A program made the translations under genes and the position numbers. Below, one piece after another: positions 46,301-57,500 of a stretch of 64,000 nt of DNA. The DNA is from Theodoxus fluviatilis. Its lineage: Eukaryota > Mollusca > Gastropoda > Cycloneritida > Neritidae. The DNA is taken from NCBI GenBank assembly GCA_034096865.1, contig JAWQFJ010001862.1, positions 70,001 to 134,000 of the forward strand. The letters run 5' to 3'. Numbering within the stretch: position 1 is the stretch's first letter; the number at the start of each line of letters is the position of its first letter. The notes under the pieces were generated by a model. The model searched no databases. It was given only the letters and a program-made list of their open reading frames with translations, and was not told the origin of the DNA.

Positions 46301-49300
46301 ACTCATTCTCAGTCTCCAGCTTGATGTCGGCAGCCACAGGGCTCAGGCGTTCAGCTGTAACCAAAACATTGTACAATGTAGGTCACTCAGTGTGACAACA
46401 TCCCTCCTGTCTATGAACAAGGTGAGATACAGAAACAAGCACTCGTAGAAAGAATTGCACTCTCATCATAACAATACTTTAGTAGTCTCAGCAGAATACT
46501 TGGCATTTTATTTTCTGTCAATCCAGCACAGCTAGGACTAATGGCCCTTTAATTGACAACAACCATGCCACAGGTTTGCAAGATCACATCTGAACATTCT
46601 GTCTCTTCTTGCAACTACAACACAGCATTAACTGAGATCAGGTCAAGTGGAGTCATTTCTTTCCTCTACTGAACATCTCTACTTACATGAGATGATGTCT
46701 TTCTTGACTCTCTCAGGGTTAGACTTGCACCATTGGGCTAGGGTGTGGCAGGGGATGTAGTTGGCCTCGAATTCTGTGTTGGGGTTGGTCATGACACCAC
46801 GGAGGTAGGGGATGATCTCGGGGGATCGGTAGTCATAGGGACCAAGGAAAATGCGGCGGGGATCATAGTCGTTGGCATGGATGTTGTCCCAGATCACTGG
46901 TGGCCTCCGCAGCACCGAGGCAATCTCCTCCAAGGACTGGATGCTCAGCTTCTTGCTCACAACCTTGGGGCCTGAAACAGCAAATCATCTCATTGTAAAG
47001 AATTCAAGTCAAACAATTTGCTCTAGTACAGAACTTCAAATCAGCAGAGCGACCAACTTTTCAACAGTTTCCTTCCATTATTTCTGTCTGCACAGCATTT
47101 CTTGAAGGAACTAAAAAGGGTTCCCCAATTCCGGAAGAAAAACTATTACTCACCAGTCCAAAGGATGTCGACGCCAGGCAGCAGTTTGCATCCAAGTGTG
47201 TTGAGGTAGCCAGACAGGGTAACTGTAGGAAGGGCTCTTGAGGCACAGTATTCTGAAACACAACAACAAGTCTTCACAAAAATCTGTGCAACACACACGA
47301 AAGATTAATGGAAGGAGAAAAAAGAGAAAAATCTTGCTAACTTACAGCCATAGGACCAGCCATTACTGAGACATAAAATCACAACCAATTCATGGAGACG
47401 AAGCTACTGCAGACTACCATGCAGGATGGAAGACTAGTCAACTCACCTGTAGGGCAGAAGAGGAAGTTGGGCTGGCCGAGGTGCTGGAAGACCTCGTTAG
47501 TGACGGACACCTGGGCATGGGCCGAGGACTGGAATACACTCTTATCAGCCTCACACAGCTCAGGGTCAATGTCATCAAACAGGATGGCAAAGGCATTGCA
47601 GCCAAATTGGCCCACCTGAAAAGTACAGCAAAGCATGCTTTCACACCACCTATACAGTCAAAATCACACCACCTTCACAAAGTTATATAATTTTAGAGTT
47701 AGCATGCCACTCTGACTCTCAAATCACGCAGCATGCATTCTGTGTCTGGCCACTTTTCTATTCTTGGGCAGTACACACTATACTTATCAGGCCACTTCTC
47801 AGAACTTTGGCAGCACATGGTCTAAATTTATCAGGCAAACTTGCACCAGTCATACAAATTATTAGAACTTGAGCAGCATACATTCTAGGTGAATCTGGCA
47901 ATCTACACAAGTCCTACAAATTGAATTGTCTATTTTAATTGTCTTGCCTTGCATTCTATCACTCCAATATCATGTCTTCAGGCTACTAGTCTACATGCAC
48001 TTGACTACAGGGCAAAAAGTTATCACCACAACTACCAGAAAGGAAGGTTAATAAATAGTACGTCAAGGAGTTCTAGGGGAGCACTGACCTGATCCAGCTT
48101 CCTTTTCAGGTACTGCACATCCTTGGAGAAAGTCATGTCCAGGCCAGGGGAGATGGCGTAGACAAAGGAGATGCCACAGCCATGGGCAGCCTGGATCAGG
48201 CTGGTCAGGTTGTCTGCAGAAGACAGCAGAGCTATTTTTTCCTCTGTCCCTGCCATACAGCTTTTATGCAGTTTCATCATAAAGCTTTACTCAATGCCAC
48301 ATAGTCCACATTAGCTGTATCTATACAATGGCAATTGTATAGATGTATTGATGGAGGAAGTTTTCTTACCCCACCCCTTCTTCACTTCAGCATTGGGTTT
48401 AAATCCTTGGTAAAGGCTGGTCACTTACATACACTGTTCTCATCAGGGTTCGTACATGTTTTTAGATACAAAATTCCATGACTTTTCCATGACTTTCCAT
48501 GACCTTCAACATCATTTTCCATGACCTAGCGTACTGTGATACATGACAATTTTACAGAGAAAAGTGTATGGCGCACGACCAAACTCACGCACAATACACC
48601 CGTTGTAAAAAAATCTAATTCTTTTTATTATTTTTACAGCAGATTGATTCAAAAACTGACAAATGCAGAAAATTTTCAAACAAGTACTCCTTAAAATGAT
48701 GATACTTTTGTCCCAAATTGTCTGGTGCTTCAACGATTAACGCACGCTGAATGTGGTAATCGAGCACGCGTCTACACAACGCCATTGCGGTCCGATGTAC
48801 ACACAAACAGGTGGAAAATTTACGCCTGTTTTCTCCTTTCAAGCGCACAATCCGGGCGCTAGACAAAAAGTAGATTCATCGTACATTAACATCGAATATA
48901 GCGTTGGAATGGGGAAATCTTGTAGAATCCGAGGGTGTCTGTACGAAAATTGAGATCGGAAAAGCGGGAGTGAGCAAATTTTAACAAAATGTCCGTTGAC
49001 GTTCGAACTTTCATCCATAACTCGTCTTTCGATTTTCACCGGAAGTTCAAACATACACCAAACGAAAGAGCAATCTTTCCTCTAATGAGTAGTAAAGTTT
49101 CAACTTGATCAAATGAGAAACTTCGATGGACGAGTGTTTAGAAGAGACTAACCCGAGTCGCGAAATGCAAACTCCGTCGAGCCACCGCGAGTCGGTAGTG
49201 GCGGAGGGTGTTTTTTTTACGTAATCGGCTTGTATGTTCTCAGCGGAAATAAGACGCATTAACACAAAACTACACGACACATGTTCTTGAAACCTTCTGC

Positions 49301-52300
49301 TTCATAAACAACTTTCATTCTTGTTTTTATTCACAATATTTTGTGGATTGTCCACAATTAGCCATGAAAGTGAAGTGGTATTGCCGAGTGCATTTTGGCT
49401 AGTACTGTAGTAGCCTAAAGATTTGATACAAATTACCACGGAATCCTACCACTAGCTAAAACAAGAAGGGCAAAGCCCATACGACTCACATGCTTGACCT
49501 TGACCTTTATATGACCTTCAGGTGACCTTCAAGGTCAAGGTCAAACAACTAAACCTACCAATGACATCATACACAAAGAAATGCTTTACACATTTTTCCT
49601 ACCAAAATACATGTGACCTTGACACAAGGTCAAGGTCATCCAAGGTCATGCAACACAAAGCTGTTAATTCAAGACATAGGAAGCACAATGGTGCTTATTG
49701 GCACTTTCTACCATGAGATATAGTCACTTTTAGTGGTTCACTACCCCATTTTGGTCACATTTCATAAGGGTCAAAGTGACCTTGACCTTGATGATATGTG
49801 AACAAATGTGTCTCATGATGAAAGTATAACATGTGCCCCACATAATTATTAAGTTTGAAACAGTTATCTTCCATAGTTCAGGGTCAAGGTCACTTCAAAA
49901 TATGTATACAATCCAACTTTGAAGAGCTCCTGTGACCTTGACCTTGAAGCAAGGTCAACCAAACTGGTATCAAAAGATAGGGCTTGCTTTGACCTATATA
50001 CCACTTGTAGCTAAGGTCGCCATTCTCAATAACGTGGGAGAAAATTGGGAAAATGTGAAAAATGACTGTTTTTGAGACCACATTTATGGCTCCTGTGACC
50101 TTGACCTTGAAGCAAGGTCAAGTCACTATGTATGTTTTTTGAGGCCTTGTCATCATACACCATCATGCCACATTTGGTGTTGATAGACTTAATAGTCTCC
50201 GAGAAAAATCCAACGTTTAAGTTTTTACGGACGCCCGGACGCCCGGACGGACGGACGGACGCCCGGACGGACGGACGACACGGCTCAGTACATAGACTCA
50301 CTTTTGCTTCGCATGTGAGTAAAAAAAATAGACAACTCAGAAAGACTTTCATCTTTCATGTTACATTGGTATTTTATGTTATTGATATGTGCGAATCCTA
50401 GAAAAAGTGGATTCTATCGAACCGACGGCCACTTCCGGTCTGATGAAATTTCTTCGAACATCGCGTGCGGCGTCTATTTAGCACTTGCTGAAGGTCCCGA
50501 GTTCTACAATACTATTTCCAATATGTGCAAAATATTGCAATAAATATCTTCCTAAATCATTGTTCTAGCATAAACTGAAACAAAAACCCCAATAAACTAA
50601 CCGATTTAAACTGATTTGTCCGTCAAAATTGCATCTGCGCCGTCACGCTCTTACTCGCCATTGTGTGATTTTGACGGTCATGCTATTTACCGAAATGGCG
50701 CTAATGTCTTCGAAATGGCTTAGAAATGAGCATATATATCGTTATCCCCTTCTTGAATATGATATATTTAAGCTATTCTAATTAAACCAGCAGCGTGTTC
50801 CGTAAGCTCAGCCGCTGTAAGCAGCTGTCAGCGCTGCTTCTGTGAAACCCTCTGCTGCGCGTCGCTGGGAAAAAGCGCTGGCAGCGCTGCGTAGCGGTAA
50901 AAAATGAATGCCAAGACTGTCAGCAAAATGGCGGACACTATTGAGGTTATCGTTTCGGTGAAGACAAGTACATCAATTGTGAGCTGACGCATGATAAATT
51001 ATATCTTATACGTGGCGGAAAGTGTGAAGGGAGATTACATTTTTATTTTATGTTCAAATTGCTTATGAACTTGATCGTAGTTTGCATGTTTTGGGGAAGA
51101 ATACTTGCAATGTTCACTGCATGTCACCGTCACGTGACCGTGCGCTGTCTTCTTCTTCTTATACCCCGATGATTGGAGGAACTTGTTCAAGTGTTGTGCG
51201 CTGGGATCATTTTTCAAGGATTAAAAAGCTGCAGTGCATACAAGGATATGAACGTTGATGCTGCTGTAGCTTGTAGTACTGCAGTCAAGTCGTCGTCGTC
51301 GAAAATTTCAATCAAAGTAATTGCACGAAGTGGTGATGGCGGCATTTTGTCCGCCATCTTGTTGTCGCTGCCACAAAGCGGAATGATGCAAAGCGTTCTA
51401 TAAATCCGCTGTTTCCGCTTTCTTCAAGCAGCTGCGTCTACGGAACAAAAGGCTGAACTATATTTGACCAAATTACGTTAGAAACAGCAACATTTTGAAA
51501 CAGACATGCGGTCGCCATTTTGATCCAGCGCCAAATGGTAAATAGCAAAATCGGACATGGATATCCAGCTGTTTCTTCTGAAGTTCAGCATTCAGGGACT
51601 CATCAAAGGGCAGCACCAGAGAATCAGAAGACCGGTGTGACATCGCCGATGGTAACTTCATCGCGCATGGTTCTGCGCATGCGTCAAAACCGAAAGTGAC
51701 GCGTGTATCGCGCCTTGTTCAAAGGTGATGTGCTGCGAGACTTTAGATTTTGTGTTTTTCGGTCAATGTGTTCATTTATTGACCGAAAACACAAAATCTA
51801 AAGTCTCGCGGCACATCACCTTTGAACAAGGCGCGATACACGCGTCACTTTCGGTTTTGACGCATGCGCAGAACCATGCGCGATTAGTTACCATCGGCGA
51901 TGTCACACCGGGCCTTTGCCTTGAGCATGTCTAAGAAATGTGGCCCCAGACCAAAAGTTGTCAAGTACCGGGCTTTGCTTTCACTCAAGGCAAACTTGGA
52001 GGCGATGACACTGTCGGGAAACATGCGACGGAACAGCTCGTTCATTCCTTTGGTACTGGAGAATGAGAAGTGGGAGATGACCATTTTCAAAGTCCACAAA
52101 ATTTCTGCTTTCAGTGTGTCCTCTGTTGTCAAGAAAGTGTCAATCCCAGTAGATCTACTGCCACTGCCAGTGGGTGCAGGCCTAGTATCGACCGGCGTAG
52201 CAGCGCCAGCTGGAACCACCACCTTTGAAGCACTGTCTCAGCATTTTTTGCAGTTTGAACAAAATCTGATATTCGTGTTTGACGTTTGCTCTTTTCTTCT

Positions 52301-54463
52301 TGGTGTTTTTTAGCACGCGCCTGGTGCGCGACACCTTTCATGTGGCTTTTCAACGCTGCCGCTCCCATGTTGGATACATCAAAGTCTTTTTCACAAAATC
52401 GGCACTTTGCCATCCCATCCACTCTCGCTCGCATGACCCACTCACGGTATTCAGGGTCTCCTGTCCAAGAGTCTTGAAAGCGACACTTTCCAGGCATGAT
52501 GATAATCTGATTCTCAAAGAAACACTGCACTACAAACAAAACAATCTCTTTTCACTCTGTCCTCGTTTGAACGAACTGACTGGACCGGCGAGGAAATGAA
52601 ACGAGGTCACCTAGCCAAAGAACCATCAGGAAGCAGAAGGCACACGAGCCTTCAGAATTAACCAATGGGATGCAAGGGCACGTTTTCCTGACGTGCTCAG
52701 CGTTTAAAATTAGATTGAGAGTATCGCGCGAAGCACAGCCTAGAAAACGTCTTTTTTCTTTCTTTTTTTTCTTTCTTAAATTCCATGACTTTCCATGACC
52801 TACGTTGAAATTCCATGACTTTCCAGGCCTGGAAAATGAAAAATCAAATTCCATGACTTTCCAGGTTTTCCATGACCTGTACGAACCCTGTCTCATGGTA
52901 AATAAAAGACACAAATGCAACACAAGAGATGACTTACCCGCCTCCTCCACCGAGTAGAGTTCCCTCCAGTACACCCTGTGCTTGCAGTCATCTTTGGGAG
53001 CATACATGTACGTGTTCAGACCCATCTTCTTCATCCTGCAAGGACAATAAACTGTTATGAAAACTTGTGTGACCTAAAATGTTCATTCAACTACAGCAAC
53101 AAAAAACCCAACATCATCCAGTGCCACACCAAACTAAATACAACCCACCAAAAAAAACTTCAAGCCAACTCTAAACATTGGGTTATGGAGAGAAAAAAAC
53201 AGGGAGGGGGGGGGGGGGGGGGGGGGGGGGGAAGAGAAGGGAAATAAATCAAGGTGAATGAACTGTGTATTATCCCATCTTCCGGCTATATCAGGTCTCT
53301 GGAATTCCACTATCCAAGTTTTAATGAAGCATTTTCAGGACAAGATACATTTACGTGATTTAGATTCATGTTCAATCTGGCCTCTCTAAATGAAAAAAAA
53401 GGTAAAAAGGTTAAAAAAATTAATAAAGGGCCGTTTAACAAATTGGGGGGAGGGGGTGGGTGCAGGTAAGAGAGGCTTTAGCTAAAAATGCTCTTTAATA
53501 TGACTGCTGTCACTACTACAGAGAGAGCTAGCTTTCAAGGTATCTACTAAGATCCTATATACACTAAGATGATTCACTTCGATACTTTGAACGAGGTTTC
53601 TTTCAGAGTTACCTCCCCCTATGCGAATGCTACTTCTAAGCGCTGTGTTGACAACATTGCATGTGTGTGTGTGCGTGTGAAAGGTATAAAGTTTGGTGTG
53701 AAATATACTGTACAAGGCATGTATAGGTAATCTGGATGTTTGTTGAAACCATGCATGTTTATTTTAGTACTCTTTTGCGTTCAGACGGTAAATTTCGGTA
53801 TATAAAGCAGGGCAGTCTCTCTCTCTCGTTCCCTCATTCCTCCCTTATCTGTTAACCACTGTCATCCTGTCTGGACCTGACCCTAACTTATGTCTTTCAG
53901 CATCGGTTGCTTCCTCACACGCTGTCATGGCTCCACTCTACCGCTGAGCCAAGTATGTTTCCCCCCCCCCCCGACACTTTTGACACCATCTGCCCACTCT
54001 AATGGACGGAGGGAGAGAGACTACCAGAACCCGATAATAGAGACGATATAGACGACAGTCTAGGGATGTAGAGGGATAGAGGAGTGGCGATGCATGCAAT
54101 GGAAGAGAGATGACGATCCTGTCTTAGGAACACCATGTGTGCGATGAGACATAAAAAAGGCGAGTCAGGTTTGACGATGTTATTGTTAAGCCCAGCACCC
54201 CAAGGAGAACCGCGGAGTGCACTGCAAGTCCAGAAAAATGAAGAGCGGCAAAGCTCAAATAAGGAGCGAGGATGTAAGTATAGCTGCAATAGTGATGTCC
54301 GCGAAATGATAAGGTGGTGATTTGTTCTGTCAACATATACTGAAGTAATAACACTAGCTATAATAACTTCAGTGGGGTGATGCTAACAGCAAACAACTCC
54401 TCCTCCTCCTGCTGTAGTCAATGAATAGCTTTTGTCATGAAGGAATATATATAATTGAGAAGG

Positions 54464-54505
<42 letters not shown>

Positions 54506-57500
54506 CACATATATGTTTCCACAGTTTTATTCCCATCGACTTAAAACTTGGTATGGGGATAGGTGTGGGCCGGGGTCAGGTCATGGTGGGGTAAAAAAAT
54601 TGTGTTGCCATGTTAACCGGAAGTGGGCACAAACAAGATGGCCACCGCCGAAAACTCAAAGTGCTCCGATTTGACCAAAATTTGGTGTGTGGGTAGGTTA
54701 AGTCAAATGATGAAGATCTGTGAACAAATTTTTTGGTTATCATGGTTACTACCATTGTAGCGATCCGTTACTCCTGGACGACTGTGTCAAAGGCGGCCTG
54801 AGACACAGGAGTATATAGGTGAGTAAGATGAGTAAATGGGCGCGAAGCAGTGCCTAGCCGGGAAGCGGCTAGGTTAGTATAATAAGTGCACCAGTGCAAC
54901 ACCATAATAGTTGTGGCGTTTATGCTTCGTTGATTCCAACCGCCTAGCCGGGATTGCTTGGTGACACCAAAGATCTTATATACACATTGAAAGACTGCAC
55001 TGCATCGTTCTCACAGAAATGCTTAAGAAACAGAAAAAGCATCCAATATTGCTACCTGTAATTTTCCCTGCACTCTGGCCCCAAGGCAGAAAAACTTGTG
55101 CGATGAAAACAATGACTGGAAAGACTAACTGTAAATGTGCGATACAGAGAAAGACTGGACAGTTGCTTTTTCAGTAGCAAATTCATGTTCCTCACATGTA
55201 GCCACGCTTTAACACTGAAAATATTCGATAATTCGTTCTCCGCTGACTCGTGTGTGCCTTAATTTGTCACCTTGCTGCCATCTCCGCTGCACAATTGAAG
55301 TAGATTACAATTTTTTTATTTATTGTGTACACGATGTGTGGTTGACTGAGAAATCCTGCATTAAGTTCGAATTGAAAAAAAATCGTTTAGACACTCTTAC
55401 CCATTGAAAACAGTATTTGAAACCAAACGAAGTCTCTTTGTTACAACAATGGTCAGCGCGGAACAGCATTCTATCGCAAAGGGACGTAACTCTAAATTCT
55501 GACCTCGCTTCACGTAAAGGAAAATTGCTTCAGTGTGCGGTCTTAGTGTATAGGGTCTTTGGTATCTAGCTTATATGTAGGGCACAACACAACGGGGCTC
55601 ATTCCCACAACGACCTAGTTGCTTGCCCCCCCCCCCCCCCAAACATGGTTCCTGAATAGAGCAATAATTCCCCAAACCCATGCCATCCCAGGACAGCTAG
55701 GGGCAGTATGGGATTGGCAGAACAGGTGTGACATACTTAAAATGACAACTCACCAGCTGAAAAGCAGCTTCCTCTGTTCTGTGGTCCATGGCCTTCCATA
55801 AAAGCCTGTAAGCAAAAACAGTTTTGTAATGCTCACTTCCAGTTCCACCTACCCAATACTTCCACTATTTCCACAGAGCACAAGAATGAGCGCTTTTGCG
55901 CGGGTAAAGGGAAGCAACTCGCCGCTAGGTGGCGCCGTCGAGGCGCGTCAACCTTCTCTGTCAGTGAATCTGTTCCGTACTGTAACTTTCATTCCGGCAA
56001 ACCTCTTTGAGCCTTATTTTGCGATTTTCTGCATCATGTGACTATCGAAAATGGCAAAACCATTCGGAGAGTGGACTAAACAAGAGTTGAGAGCTGCATT
56101 ACGTCGGAGAAATGCACGGATCTCTGGACGAAAGGCTGATTTGGTGGCAAGGCAGTTCAAGAGTTTTCTCAGATTCACAATCGCATTGTTTTGACGCTGT
56201 ACAATAGTTATTGATCTATATATTTTTCGGTGATAGTTAATGTGTTATAAATTACCGAAGTGGTGGAAAATGGCAGGATTTTGTTCAGTGGCTTGTTCAA
56301 GTTGTTGGCAATTTCGTTAAATACTAATCTAATGTAGGTATGTCACAATGATTTTTTTTTGGGGGGTGGAGGATTAAAATACATCATTAAAAAGCACTAA
56401 AAAGTAGAAACATTGTAGAATTTTTTTTAATCGGTTAATATTTTTTTAATGACGTTTATTTGAAGGATTAAAATATTTGTGAAGAAAAGTGCTCCCAAAT
56501 TTTTCTGTTTTGTATTACAGCCAGAACTCCGTTGTTTTTTGCTCAATTATCTCACAACTTGGCGGGTGCATGGGCTTCTTATATCATGCAGATGATCTAA
56601 CCAAGTGTTGACAGACGGAAAAATACTGGGCCTGGAAACAAACAACAAAACAAACCACAACATACACGATGTAGCAGACAGCAAAGAGCTATTCCGCCAA
56701 TCAAAATACTGCGATTTGGTCACGTGACAAGAACCTCTGTGTACCTGCATGTTTTGTATTACAAATGGCCAGAACTCCGTTGTTTTTTGCTCAATTATCT
56801 CACAACTTGACAGGTGGGCTTCTTATATCATGCAGATGATCTAACCAAGTGTTAACAGACGGGAAAATACTGGGCCTGGACACAAACAACAAAACAAACC
56901 ACAACATACACTGTCAGCCTTTGCTGCTAGCGAGTCAGTGACGCGAATCGCAAGCGCCCCCTATCGGCAGACAATTCCCGCGCAAAAGCGCTCATTCTGA
57001 AACAGTGAAAGCATGCAAGCGCGGCAAGAATTCCGCAGCTAGGCGCCACTCTGCCCACTAAAAACCCCAGATCCTGTGTCCGTATGACGTTGTCCTACTT
57101 CTGCAACTTGAACGAAGCAATGGAGTTACGCTTATGATAGGGATGTGTAAAATAAAAAACGACGTTTCTGACATCTGCACACTTTGCCCGAATTATATTA
57201 TAAATGTGTAATTCACCCGTCCCATATTTACATTAGCTTATGACTAGCTGCGGATTTTCCCCCCCCGATTCGAAACAGTTACCTCACATTGCTAAGGCGA
57301 TCAGTGCATCGTGGCCACACAAATCCTAGCTATCAAATCAACACAATCGTGCAGTGCATCGTCAATATTCCGATTCAACTCATTCTATATAATTATATTA
57401 TAACTCAAAATAGACCTAATGAAGTATCCAGGTTTAAATCCGTTTAACATGTAGCGTGAACTTTCATATTTAACGTATCACAGCGCTCATTTCAACGAAC

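Larger units (their letters stand above)
48444..52890. mobile_element. hAT-like transposon filling OGA intron 3
   Basis: Inverted ends CAGGGTTCGTACATG and CCTGTACGAACCCTG, each followed inwards by repeated TTCCATGACTTTCCATGACC motifs. A 6-bp direct repeat TCTCAT directly abuts both ends (48438-48443 and 52891-52896); hAT elements usually make 8 bp. It contains a BED-finger ORF (minus), a 140-bp inverted repeat and a nested AGGTCA-rich copy. It accounts for 4.4 of the 4.7 kb of the intron. Confidence 0.8.
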
